From NCBI RefSeq assembly GCF_963576615.1, contig NC_088717.1, forward strand, positions 57,119,526-57,183,525: a stretch of DNA of 64,000 nucleotides, written 5' to 3'. The notes beneath the pieces were generated by a model, which ran no database searches, was not told the DNA's origin, and worked only from the letters and a program-made list of their open reading frames with translations. The stretch comes from Watersipora subatra. Lineage: Eukaryota > Bryozoa > Gymnolaemata > Cheilostomatida > Watersiporidae. Below are positions 47,459-61,000 of this stretch, piece after piece. The position numbers and the translations under genes were made by a program. Within the stretch, counting starts at the first letter, position 1. Each line of letters begins with the position of its first letter.

Positions 47459-49190
47459 GGAGGTGAGCTAAACTAACTTTTCATGTACTGGCATTATGCA
47501 AACAATGAAAACATCAATTAGGATTATAGCCTTAACAGACATACCAGCTAATGTTAACTTGGCTGTTGAAAAACCCACCACAACCTTGACATACTTGTTT
47601 GGTATTACCAATGACTACTGTAACAGTGTAACACATACAGAGTTATGCTGACACAACTCTGGACTTGACAGGTCAAAAACAAAATGACTGGTTCATACGG
47701 TTGCTGTTCGAAACACCTTCAATTAATGTTAGCATTCACACCTCTGGTAAGTGATGCCTCACACGCAGTCAAACAAGTTTTCTTTTACAACTGCTCTTCC
47801 TGATAACGAGTATGAACAACAGTTTGTCAGGCGGATTCCTTCCCATAAAGTACCCCAACTTTAAACTGTTTGAATGATCAGTTGAGTGTTTTTAGACTAT
47901 AAAATATAGGAAACACTAAAATTCTGAAACATTGACACCTGTCCAATAAAGGTATTTTAAATATACGGAACATTTAGCTTTCTCTCTAATACAGAAAATA
48001 CAATATACCGGTAGCTCTGCTCTTAGAGATGCTGTGTTACACCGTTCAAGTTCACATTGGTCTAGTCAAACAGGAAAGCTTGACCATGCTAAAAGTCCTA
48101 GTTTACATAGTATTGAGGCTTCAATTAGCTTGAATGGAACCAAACAACTACATGAAAAAAACTTTGATTATAATAAAAGCCATGTCCATCTGAAGTTATG
48201 TTTAGGCTCAGCAGCCATCTACGCCCCTCAACCACCTTGCTGCATTGTGGAATAATTGTGCACATACCTATTAACATGGCTCACAGCGCATGAGACTCCC
48301 ACGGTACTAGCTTTATATAAAAATTATTGTGGACTGTCAACTTTAGTTTCTTAAATTTATATAAAGTACGCGCTCCCACAACGTAAATAATCCATTTCAG
48401 GAATATATATAGTTATAGGGATTTTACGTTATAAGATAAGTGAAATACATGTAAATTGCCTAATCAGTTCCAAGATCTTTCTGAACTCACTTCTTTGGGC
48501 ATACAAAAAAGGAAAAGACTTGATATGACTTTTGTATTAGTAGGCTGTACCATGACTGCAGCATTATTATTTTACATTGACGACTTTCCTCCTTCTTATG
48601 ATCATTCTCACTGGTTATTATAGACCATTATAGCAGTAATTCTACAAAAAGTTGATGGGGAGCGCATATCTTTGACGTTCATTCAAAACGATTTGTTATT
48701 TTTCTAAACAGCAAAGTGTAATCTTCAAAGTAAAACTGATAACAAACATTTTAAGCGTCTACAAGAAAGCAAAACAACAGAATATTTTACAAAAAAGCGG
48801 TGCTACCTGTTCGTCGTCTATCTGTATTCGGTGGGACAAGGTTAGGATAAAAGAAAAATTTTGACGATACTCCAACTCATGATATTTGGATTGGTGGACC
48901 AATGCTGTAGCACCTGCACCAATCGATCGCCTTTGTATTCATGAACAACGCGCAGCTACTTTATTCTTGGTTTTGTCGACACATCTATCACGACGAACTA
49001 GATTGTTGCGAATGTAGTATGTATATATTAGGTATAACACTATACGCTTGTCGCTTTCTCTTTGTTAAGCGCAGCAAGATAGATTAATGTTCAAATCGAA
49101 TTGAGAACTCACCCGACTTGACACTTAACGTTATATGGAATCTTTTTACGCAGTCGGAAGCAACAACTTCACATGATTTTTTACATTATC
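47459..49190. other. Intergenic stretch with a CpG-richer segment
   Basis: 48780-49140 is visibly richer in CG dinucleotides than its surroundings (GTTCGTCGTC, ATCGATCGC, TGTCGACAC), which could mark a promoter. No coding exon that I can support lies on either side. Confidence 0.35.
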
Positions 49191-49194
49191 TGGA

Positions 49195-49915
49195 ATTTAC
49201 ATTATAAGAGGTATACGTTATAAGAGGTATACGTTATAAGAGGTATACGTTATAAGAGGTATACGTTATAAGAGGTATACGTTATAAGAGGTATACGTTA
49301 TAAGAGGTATACGTTATAAGAGGTATACGTTATAAGAGGTATACGTTATAAGAGGTATACGTTATAAGAGGTATACGTTATAAGAGGTATACGTTATAAG
49401 AGGTATACGTTATAAGAGGTATACGTTATAAGAGGTATACATTATAAGATGTATACATTATAAGAAGTATACATTATAAGAGGTATACATTATAAGATGT
49501 ATACATTATAAGAGGTATACGTTATAAGAGGTATACATTATAAGAGGTATACGTTATAAGAGGTATACATTATAAGAGGTATACATTATAAGAGGTATAC
49601 ATTATAAGAGGTATACATTATAAGAGGTATACATTATAAGAGGTATACATTATAAGATGTATACATTATAAGAAGTATACATTATAAGAGGTATACATTA
49701 TAAGATGTATACATTATAGGAGGTACACATTATAAGAGGTATACATCATAAGATGTATACATTATAAGAGGTATACGTTATAAGAGGTATACATTATAAG
49801 AGGTATACGTTATAAGAGGTATACATTATAAGAGGTATACATTATAAGAGGTATACATTATAAGAGGTATACATTATAAGAGGTATACATTATAAGATGT
49901 ATACATTATAGGAGT
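49195..49915. repeat. 16-bp satellite, about 45 units
   Basis: Units of ATACGTTATAAGAGGT. The left third is almost pure with ACGT; from about 49440 most units read ACAT instead, and some have ATGT for GGT. A related word, TTTTACGTTATAAGATAAG, stands alone at 48421. Confidence 0.96.
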
Positions 49916-50075
49916 GTCTACTGTATATAAATCTCACTGTGTGTCTGTCGTCTGTCATTCGTCTGTACAGGTAGAACGATAAAGTTTTAGCAACTAAAAA
50001 TCACCTTCGTACTGCAAATCTCAAATCTACTAACAAGTAGCCCGTAACCACAAGGCTAAGCCGTTCTCATCATTC
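49916..50075 (-). repeat. SINE-like unit S1, copy 1
   Basis: On the minus strand it starts with a tRNA-like head (A-box-like TAGCCTTGTGG at 50048-50058; weak B box near 50016-50028) and continues into a tail containing GTTGCTAAAACTTTATC (49979-49995). The same tail is in 51580-51735. Confidence 0.5.
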
Positions 50076-50099
50076 CAATCGCTTTCACTATTCACTTTA

Positions 50100-50600
50100 T
50101 ATCCTTTTTTTGATTGCACATGCTGATTGTACACTTGTTATTATTAATTAACATTACCTTTTGTGTTTGTTATTTTTTTGAAATTTTTTAGAAGCTAATT
50201 TTTTTTACTACCTATTTTTTTAATTTGTATTTTTAAAATATGCCATTAGACTCTTATTTCCAGTTTTTTAAAAGATTCAATCGCTAAATCTGTAAGGGCT
50301 TTTCATGAGGAAAATTGTATTATCTCGAGTAGGAATAGCCTCCACATTCTCTCTCTCCGTTCGGTCAAACAAAGTTCCAAATAAAGACAATCTGATACCT
50401 CATTTTTACGTTTGTACCAGTGTCCAGAGGTACCAGTATCGTCGTATTCGAAATTTTGATGGCTAGCTTTTACTGCTACAGTAACCTTTTTATCCACAAA
50501 CTTGTATGCACTAATTGATATCAATTCAACATATTCATGATATTTTTTTCAGCTTGTATTAAATGTATCATTACCAAATCATTTTTCATTGTAATCGTAG
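50100..50600. other. AT-rich spacer
   Basis: No gene recognised; T-rich runs near 50170-50270. Confidence 0.45.
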
Positions 50601-50625
50601 GAAAACGAACATTATTTAGCAATTA

Positions 50626-51394
50626 CAGTCAAACATGGATAACTCGCCCACGGATAGCTCGAACACATGGTTAACTCGAACGGTTTCTTCGGTCCGTTCC
50701 CACGCAATGATAAATTGCTATAGATAACTCGAACTCAACACTGTTAACTCGAACTGTTTTTTGCCCAACGACTACCGAAACGGTTGTTATCGCTTTAGAA
50801 AATCACTTTATTCCAAGCCATAGAGGTAAACCTCAACTTTTCGTAATTCATAAGCGTCGTTGTTACCACCATCGGCAAAATATTTTTGTCAACGACTTTT
50901 CTAAAGGTTTGGTGAAATTTGATTTATACCAAACATCCGCTTAGCGATCGCCCTTCAGAAGCAAGGAAAGTGGTATTTGTTAAGAGCAACACTCCGAGGC
51001 AGTTCAATTAGAAGTCTTACGAGGTTTTACGGTACATTGTATATCACTCTATCACTCACGCTTTTTGAATGGATACTTATTGAACGTACATGTATTCTGT
51101 GTTTAGGTCAAACGTCCTGGCAATAACATCACCTCAAACAACAAACCAATCTCAAGTGATAGAAAAATCTCTATACTTTTTGATAAAAACGTTTTAAACT
51201 TTACATTAGAAGCATTTAATTTGAAACAAGCCATTTGTGCTTTTGATTTATATTATAGTTTGTATATGTACATGTATCTACTAATAAATAAGTAAATACA
51301 TGGACTTGTGACAGTGCTCTGATAACTTGAACGCTCTGATAATTCGAACACTTTCGCTCGGTCCCGTGAAGTTCGAGTTATCCATGTTTGACTG
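50626..51394. mobile_element. Non-autonomous pogo/Tigger-like transposon, 769 bp
   Basis: Inverted ends start CAGTCAAACATGGATAACTC (50626) and close with its inverse at 51394, flanked by TA on both sides (50624-50625 and 51395-51396). Subterminal ACTCGAAC/GTTCGAGT words recur at both ends. There is no transposase frame. A fragment of MITE family M1 lies inside (about 51113-51210). Confidence 0.88.
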
Positions 51395-51579
51395 TACTTG
51401 CTAATTGTTTCACATTTACATTTAAACACTTTTACAGCTGTTTTATTTTTTCTCTTAATTTATTTGAGCAGCATAAAACACTTTTCTCATGATATGAGGT
51501 TTAAAAGTTAGAATGGTAACTGTTGTATGTGTTAAATGGAAATCAATTTTCTGTGCAGACTTTCTATCATCCAGGTGAC

Positions 51580-51735
51580 GCCGGCATTCACCTAGTACAT
51601 ATATAAAAATTTCAGAATCTGTTGTTCTGTCCAGTTGTACTGATAAAGTTTTAGTAACGAAATATCTGTTTTGCAGAGGCATCGAGTTTTGGAGACATCG
51701 AGCTTATCCATTAGACTACGGCATTCAACTGAGCA
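51580..51735 (-). repeat. SINE-like unit S1, copy 2
   Basis: Minus-strand tRNA-like head with a consensus A box TAGTCTAATGG (51708-51718) and a weaker B box AACTCGATGCC (51679-51689). The tail contains GTTACTAAAACTTTATC, shared with 49916-50075. The inverted words GGCATTCACCTAGT (51571) and ACTAGGTGAATGCC (51826) bracket the unit. Confidence 0.6.
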
Positions 51736-51850
51736 CAGCAGACAATAATGTTGACGATATTCATTACATCGGTTAAAATACGTATAACGATGTTGGGTCA
51801 CATAGAATGATTGCCCGCAGGCCTCACTAGGTGAATGCCCGGCGTTGCAC

Positions 51851-51946
51851 AGGTAATAAAAACAGCTTATAAACAGTTGCAAGTAATGCAGTGTAAAGGT
51901 AATGTAGGAGGTAAGGTAATGTTTATAAGCTGTTTTTTATTACTTG
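51851..51946. repeat. Inverted repeat at the 3' end of TMEM144
   Basis: GTAATAAAAACAGCTTATAA (51852) and its inverse TTATAAGCTGTTTTTTATTAC (ending 51943) face each other across about 50 bp. The right arm contains the likely polyadenylation hexamer of TMEM144. Confidence 0.75.
51936..51941 (-). terminator. Polyadenylation signal of TMEM144
   Basis: AATAAA on the minus strand, 134 bases after the stop codon at 52075-52077. Confidence 0.55.
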
Positions 51947-52074
51947 TACAAAGCTGGACATTCGGCTAATAGTGTATATATTGTGATAAAATAGTCATTT
52001 AGGATAACAGCATTCTAGGTAAGCTGTATACAAATGCATTATGATAAAATGGCCTTCAAAACCTTTCTTGTGGC

Positions 52075-55000
52075 TTATAAGTATGACTGAAAGAATACCA
52101 TAAAAGCACCCACTCCAAGCATACCCAGACTGGTATGTCCATGATTCTAATTTACACAAGTAGAAATGGGATAACTCTCATACAACGGGTCACTAAATAT
52201 TTCATAGTGTAATTTATTCATTGTCAGATGCTCTTACATACCTGTATCTCTTTAAATAAAAGCACTCCCCACATGGAGGCAACAATTCCTGGTCCCTGTA
52301 AGAGATATCCTTACGTTACGCTAGCACAAATATGGAAGGTTCATACAGGTGTGCTACTTGAGCTATTATGCGATGGAATACATGCAGTGTGAATAAACAA
52401 TATAACAATAATAAATTACCCACAATACAATGTACAAGTGATGTAAGAGGCTAACGCACTGTAGCATATGCACGATAAAGAGAATAGTGAGAGTGCATAG
52501 GGAACTGACAAAATATAGCAGGTGACACCCCAAATAAGTCGTGGTGTGGTTAGAGTACGGAGTACCAATGATCCTGCCAATGTGCAAAGCTACCCACAAT
52601 GTATGATTGGTACGGTACAGTTTCCCCAATTAGGCTGATGCTTAAGGTTTGTGCAATACATATATGCATGCTATTACACACAAGTGTGTCATTGAAAAAA
52701 CGGCTGAAAACTGCAAATGTTGTTGTGCTACTCACCGCGTTAATGATAGGAAAGCTAACAGATTCATCCAAGACTTCATTGGCTAAAAAGAAGCCAATAT
52801 CAGCGATGCTCCACAACAAACCTGCAAGAAGATGCCACTCTAAGTCTAGACACCTCCAATAGCGTAATAAGAGACAGATCTGCCTGTCTCAATGGTACTA
52901 ACAAAGCATATGCATCTCATTTGAAAACCATTAAATAGTGCAATAAAAACCAACCACATATTCATAAGATAATGCATCTATATTTAGTATTTAGTATATT
53001 TAGTATACTAGTATTTAGTAGTATTTTAAAATAACCTACATAATTTGTAGATCTTTAACTTTGATAAAACTAACAGCTGATGTTCTATCACTCTATGTTC
53101 TAAGTTGCCTGAGCTGACATTTCAAAGTGCTAACCCCTGAGGAGCTGAATCAAAGGAGTTGTCTGTCCTTTAGTAAGATCTAAGCTTTTTATGTAATATC
53201 ATCTAAATAAACTGTGTACTACATGTAACACTTTGTGCATTGAAAAACACTTCCAGATCAACACTGATTGCAATCTGATGATAGGTAACGATATATTATA
53301 TGATTATATAAAGATATATTATATGATTATTACATGTACTAACAAACAAGGTGGTTATAAATAAGCAAATAAAAATGAAAAGATTCCAATATGACTCATG
53401 AATGGCTACAAGGCTATATGTCAAAGTCGGTCAAATGCTGTGGCGCAGGTCATGAAATGAGCAATAAATGTTTTGAAACCACATCGCAGCAAGTTTTTAA
53501 AAGTAAGAGAAATACAAAAAAGCATTATGCACTTCAATCCAGCGTATCCTGATCTCAACTATAAGTTCAAGTAAATGGAAGGAATTCGCTAGTTTCAGTT
53601 CTACACACAAATGAAAATTAAAATACCTGAAGCCAATGCTGGCAGTATGACTTGAGGGTAGACCACAGGCTTGTTTTTCTTGACGATGCAATATATAGTA
53701 AAATAGAGAACACTTGTCACCAAGATTCCAGTGAAGTGAGCGAATACATAGTCTATATCTACAAAAGCGAGTGCAAAGTATATTGACTTATCTATGAGGT
53801 ATGTACTTACAAGGCCACGCCGTATAACATAAATCTTTAAGAGATGAAGTTCTGTACGACACCAAGAGTTGCTCACCTATTTAAACATGCAATAATAAAA
53901 TAATTAATTTCTCTCAACAGACAATATCCAAAGTTTGCAGGGGACACAACGCTCATTTATAACAGGAGGTATAATGTTTCAGTCATTATTTGAGTGACTA
54001 TATACCATCAACATTTGATACTAGCTACTTTACATGTAGCAAGTGACAGTGTTAAATTACAACATAAGTGAACAACAAATGACTTTTGCCATGGCTATTC
54101 ACATACTGTGATTAATCACTTGCGGTGAATAATGACTAATCACCTGCTATAACTAATCACCTGCTGTGACTAATCACCTGCTACGACTAATCACCTGCTG
54201 TGACTAATCACCTGCTACGACTAATCACCTGCTGTGACTAATCACCTTCTGTAACTAATCACCTACTATTACTAATCACCTGGTTTGACTAATCCCCTGC
54301 CGTAACTAATCATCTGTTATGACTAATCAACTGCTATAATTAATCATCTACGGTGACTAATCACCTGCCATGACTAATCTCCTGCTATGACTAATCACCT
54401 GCTATAATTAATCATCTACGGTGACTAATCACTTGCTGTGACTAATAGCAATCCCACTAAAAGTGGTTGTAAACAAACTGTGTGAATAGATCATCAACAT
54501 GAAGATGAAAATGAGACTTGCAGACATACCTTTGGAACTGGGTTCCACAAGGCAAGGATCAGCAGTACAATTGCCATACCATTTAGGATAGTTATCCTTT
54601 ATGTAGATGACTGGAGCAAAGTTCAAACCATACAAGAAGCCAGATAAAATGCATAGTATCACACCCCTAGAAACATAACATTGCATCTCTGTATGAACAA
54701 TCCTTGCAGTATAATAACTGTAAGAACAAATATACCGAAAGGGTTTGGAGTGTTCACTGTAGTACACATGTCATATAATATAAAACTGCTTTGAAGCACC
54801 ACTAGATGTTGACTGTATAAGTTGAAATACAAGAAAAGGCGACAGGAGTTGACTGTACAACTAAGTAGTACTAGCTGGACTGAAGCATGTAAACCACGAC
54901 ACAACTTACAGTATTTTTCGCTGAAAAGTAGAAAGGCGGCGAATAAGAGGATTTGTATGATCCACTGGATCCTCTGGAGCTGACCTTGCCCTCACCCTGC

Positions 55001-58000
55001 CTGAATTCTCCTTCGCATCACTTACTGATCCATAGGCTGGAGGCTGCCAGCGCATAAAAATTCAATGTTCATAAGTGTGATTAAAACAGAGAGCTACAAC
55101 TCTGAGAAAATTAAGAATTCAAAGCTCAACTCTATACTATATATAATATTTGTATAGAATGAGTGTAACAACTCCAGAGAGTCTATCATAGCAGCATTTT
55201 TTGAATGCGTAATCTAGCCATGAATATGCAGCAAAACAGCTGTTAGTCTGAGACTATCAACTGTAGTAAATGGAAATTAACCGAGAGAAGATAAAGTGGT
55301 AATTTATAAGTTTGATACATTGAGAGAAAGATGTAAAGCAAGAGAGAAATGAAAACAGAGAAAACAGCCACAAATATTTGCTATTATCTAAAGTTAAAAA
55401 CAGAGAGATATGAACCCTTGACAGAGAGACAGGTACAACAGTGTGTTAAAACTAATACAGTGAGAGAAAGTCACCAATAGTGTACCCAATTCACAGAATG
55501 ACCCAAGAGCCACCACTAAGTTACACCACTATAGATTGCGCAAGCGTACCGACTATTAAGCGAGTGTACCACAGCGACAGACACAAGACGGAAAGAACAG
55601 ATCTAGCTGATGTTATGACACGCTGACCCGGGGTGGCACACGGCAGCACTAGTCAAGGCAGCACTAGTTAAGCATTAGAGGTGTGCTAATGGAGAGTTAG
55701 AGCTACACGATAGACTCATACCATACCTCATCATTGACAGAGAACTACAATGCATGTAACCAGTTCACTCTTCTCTTCCACAAACTTACAGTGAACAAAC
55801 TTATGACAACCTGTTTTATGGGAAAAGTTGACCTTTACATTTAACAGGGGCCCATAAGCAGATTTGTCATAGGTGAAAGTCGTAAGTCAGACAAGGAAAA
55901 CTGTGTTAAGTCTGAAACACTCTAGCGCAATAATCAATCTGCGGAGCCAATTTAATATCATACATTATGCATGTTTGGATAAATGTTTGAGAAAATATTT
56001 TAACAAGTTTACATGCAAGCTTTTAAACTCTCTGTGAGTAATCATCTTAGCGAGGTACATCTCTGACTAGTGAGGTATGTCTCTGACTAGGGAGGTACAT
56101 CTTTGACTAGGAAGGTACATCTCTGACTAGGGAGGTACATCTCTGACTAGGGAGGTACATCTCTGACTAGAGAGGTACATCTCTGACTAGTGAGGTACAT
56201 CTCTGACTAGTGAGGTACGTCTCTTACTAGTGAGGTATATCTCTGACTAGGGAGGTACATCTATGAGTAGGGAGGTACATCTCTGACTAGTGAGGTACAT
56301 CTCTGACTAGTGAGGTACGTCTCTGACTAGGGACAGATAAAAGTTGGTTGAGGAAGTATTCAGAGCTACAGCCAGATTTATAGTAAAAAGTATGTAGCCA
56401 TTAAAATAGAAACTATGTTTTATACATGCATAAAACATAATTTTAAACATGTATATCCTAGATAATTGTGACACGCAACTTTAACACAGAAATTTCCTAA
56501 GAAAATTACAAGCATGTTGGAATATGATTCACAGGTTTACACGAGAGACGTTCATCTTCACATAAACAAATAGAATTTCCTATAAAATGGTCAATTGTAA
56601 TATGAAATTAATTTTTGACATATCTGTCTTTTTTAAACTTCATCATTAGTGGCCCAAGATATGTGTGAATAGGATGGTATACAGAGACACGAATTAACGA
56701 GCGATGTACAGTCGCCGAACAGCGATCACTATCAGCTATTGACCACTTGATACCAGAGATTTCTTGGTTCTAACAGTCTACTGGATACATTACTTATAGT
56801 CAGTTAGTAGTGTCAACAAACATTAGATACTTCTCACTAGCTAGTACAAAAGTCAAAGTTGAGATATTAACCTGCGATATACTGTGAGTTTAAATATCAA
56901 CTTACACAACATTTTAGTAGATTTTATCAGAAAGTATCGGTATTTTTCTATCATTTGTGATTATTTTTGATGTTTGAGGTGATTTGACTGCCAGGATGTT
57001 TCGATATCAAATTCGACAAAACTTGATCATGGTTAAAACGATCAGAAGAAAAATACGTTTTGGAAGTCAGATCACCTCAAACATCAAAAACAATCGCAAA
57101 TTATAGAAAATTATAGATTTTTGATGAAATCTCTAAAAATTTTGTGTAAGATCATCTTTAAGACCTGATGGCTGATGTTATCTTGGAGCCCAATTAGTCT
57201 TTACAAGTACATACTACGCATCTGAGACAGTTCAGACATTCACTCTTGGAGTTGAGCCCAATTAGTCTTTACAAGTACATACTACGCATCTGAGACAGTT
57301 CAGACATTCACTCTTAGAGTTGAGCCCAATTAGTCTTTACAAGTACATACTACGCATCTGAGACAGTTCAGACATTCACTCTTGGAGTTGAGCCCAATTA
57401 GTCTTTACAAGTACATACTACGCATCTGAGACAGTTCAGACATTCACTCTTGGAGTTGAGCCCAATTAGTCTTTACAAGTACATACTACGCATCTGAGAC
57501 AGTTCAGACATTCACTCTTGGAGTTGAGCCCAATTAGTCTTTACAAGTACATACTACGCATCTGAGACAGTTCAGACATTCGCTCTTGGAGTTGAGCCCA
57601 ATTAGTCTTTACAAGTACATACTACGCATCTGAGACAGTTCAGACATTCACTCTTGGAGTTGAGCCCAATTAGTCTTTACAAGTACATACTACGCATCTG
57701 AGACAGTTCAGACATTCACAAACCGGTGTGAAATAGACTTTGTAAATGTAAACAAGTTCCATGATTCTTACACCAAGTGAATCAATCAAACTCAAATTAT
57801 GAGCGCTTTTCTGCAAAGTGTGCAAGGAATACAGTACATATATGGAGTGTCTAAATGGTTTCGTAATTATATAGGTTTAGTTTATAGCGCATAACCTGAT
57901 GTATTTACACTCAATTGCACTGGTTTCTGTGGTTGAGGCAAAACATCATTTGTTACTATCATTTTCATTCTGTGCTTTGCTATCTTATTAAGTAAGCTAT

Positions 58001-61000
58001 GCAGCAGAGATCCTTGAAATATGCAGTGATTTACTGATATAAGCGTTATTGTACAGAGCTGCTGACTGATATTGTTTAGAAGTTACAAGACTTAATGATG
58101 ACATATGATGAGAAGCTCTTTACTACTCAAGGCAGCCACATGGTAGCTGGTCCTAAACTTCTCACTAATGAAGCCAAAATGTAAAAGTTTGCAAGTAAAT
58201 AGCTTCAGTAAGGAAAAAGCAATTGAATATCGTGTTTGGTCAGACAACTTATTGAAAGTAAATGCAATATTTTGTCAACATTTTACACAACGCAAATTTA
58301 GTGATTCAAAACACAGCAATTTAACCCGTGGAGCCATAAGACATCAAATACAGGAAAACCTCTATTTGAATGCCACCTTTATTTGAACGCCACCTCTATT
58401 TGTCCACCACTTTGACCTCTTTTGATTTTTGCAAACCCATAACGGAAAGTGATCAGTAGAAAAGTGTCCACGAAATAGTACTAACAATGACTCGGTTACA
58501 TCAATAAAATTAATTTTTGTTGTTGCTGTAATGGTTGCTATGGTTTTAATGACGGTGTACCTGAAAAGATCAATCGTCACAATCATCAAAACTACACCCT
58601 GATTCAAAGTCACCAAGGGCTAAATCATATCCATTGTTTTCAGATTTGTCCATAATGTTGTTTACAAGCTTACCTGCCGATTTTAAGAGGTTCTGATGTA
58701 TGATGAGAATACTCTTCATAAACAACATACGGCGTAATAGTGGCCGTTGTTATGGCGTATTCTAACTTTAAAACGTCTCTAAACATTAAAAACATGTATG
58801 TTTTTAATTTTAGAGAAATGTTTGTCTTTGCAAATACGGGATTTTTTAGAAACCAATAACATCTTGTCGCCTAAACAATTTGGTTTTAGAAAAGGTAAAA
58901 GCACCACTACAGCAATAAACAGTCTAATGGAATTTTTATATACTAATTTAGATCAAAGTAATATAACTCAGGGCGTATTTTTGGATTTTTCAAAGGCATT
59001 CGATACGATTAATCACAAAATTTTAATTGACAAACTTTTTTACTACAATTTTAGTGTAAAGTCTTCCTCTCTTATTCAAAGTTATCTCCAAAATAGATTT
59101 CAATTTACCAAAACAGATACTGATTGTTCGCAAATGAGGGCAATTACGATTGGTGTCCCACAAGGATCAATTTTAGGACCCCTCTTATTTTTAATTTTTA
59201 TAAATGACTTAGTAAATGCTGCACCTGCTTTGGATTGTATTTTATTCGCAGATGACACCAATATATTTTCAACAGATAATTCTAAACTCCAAGAGGAATT
59301 AAATATTATTAATGAATGGTGCCTATCAAACAGACTCATTTTAAACAACAGTAAAACATTTCAAGTAGTTTTCAAAAATCCGTCTAAAAACACTCAAAAT
59401 TATAATCTAAGCCTTTCTTTAAACAATTCTCAACTACAAATCAAAGATTCGACTCAATTTTTAGGTATCACGTTAGACAACAACTTGACTTTTAAAAAAC
59501 ACATCCAAAGTCTCATCAAAAAACTTAATTACATATTACTAATATTACGTTTCATTCGCCCCTACCTAGACAAATCAACCATGATCAATTTGTACTACAG
59601 TTTTTTCTATTCTCTTTTAATTTATGGAATCGAGTTTTGGGGCCACGGCAACAAAACTGATTTAAACAAACTTTTAATCATGCAAAAAAAGGCAATCAGA
59701 ATAATACTCAATTTTAAACCAAATCAAACAGTTTCCAAAAATTTTAAAATTTTAAAAATAATGCCAATTGAAATTTTATTCCAGTATCGCCTGCTAATGT
59801 TTTTAACAAATTCTTTCCCCATGGAAGAGTTGCAAGATTTTATGATAGATCATTGTCAAGATACCCGTTTAAAAAGTAAAAATCAATTAAAGTTGAAAAA
59901 GTGTTTGTCTTCTAAGGGACAGAGATCGATATTTTTTAGTGCAATGAAATTATATAATAAATTTTTGAGTGATTGTGCGGGCTCTGCTCCGGGTCAGCTG
60001 AAGGCGAAGTTGGTAGAGCGCCTGTGGGCGTCCTGGGACTGTCCTTCCTGACTCTGGTGCTCCGGAGTGTGCGCTTATCGCTGATTCTGTTTCTTTTCCT
60101 ACTGCTTGCTGGGGCTGCCTTGACTCTAGCCTCTGGCTATCTGGCATGTCCTATTGCTACTCTGTGTATTTTTTACTCATATTATCATGTTATTATTACG
60201 CAATAAAAATCAAACCAAACCAAACCAAACCAAACCAAATGTTTTCTTACTCTAAAGCTGTACATCTTTTTTTCTCTTTAAAACTTTGAAAGTGGCACCA
60301 TTGAAATACTTAATAACAGTACCACGCTAATATTTTATAATCAAAGTAGTTCCTTGTTCGACTCAGTCTGATGCTTTGATGAATAAAAAAAATGTTTTAG
60401 AAAAATGCTGAGGTCGACGGCATTAATATCAGCAAAATATTCGCCCAAAGAGAGTGTAAAATATAGGCACCATTAGCATTGCTTCGCCTGTCAAAGGGTT
60501 AAATTTATCACTTTCAACAGACCTGACGAGTTAGTCGAAAAACACAGTGCTAGCCTTTATTTGAACACCACCTCTAATTAAACGCCACTTAAATGCCACA
60601 AGGGAAGGGTTAAAAAATACAGCCCTATGACATTCAAATAGAGGTTTTACTTTATACGGAACAATGATAATTTTCGGCATTTGATTCTAGCCAGCTCTGT
60701 TAAAAGATTTGAGCACTTAGAAATATTTATTCAGTGGCCAACCCTTTCGACTACATTATCCCTTAGTGATCTACCAAAATGAACATGATTATATCTAGTC
60801 GAGCATAGAATATATTGATCAGCCAATATGATCAGCAGGATTAACTGAATAGCCAATCAAATTGCAGTAGCAAGATTACTCACTGGATCACCAGAGAAGG
60901 GAGGAATGAGGGACTCTCTCTCATTGACAAGAACTTGCTGAGAAGAGGCTGAGCTATCATCTGGGTTTCCAACATGTGGCTTAATGAGAGCAACCATAAC

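Noticed and set aside
49195-49915. CRISPR-like array
   Set aside because: Units are contiguous 16-mers without spacers, in animal DNA; a simple satellite.
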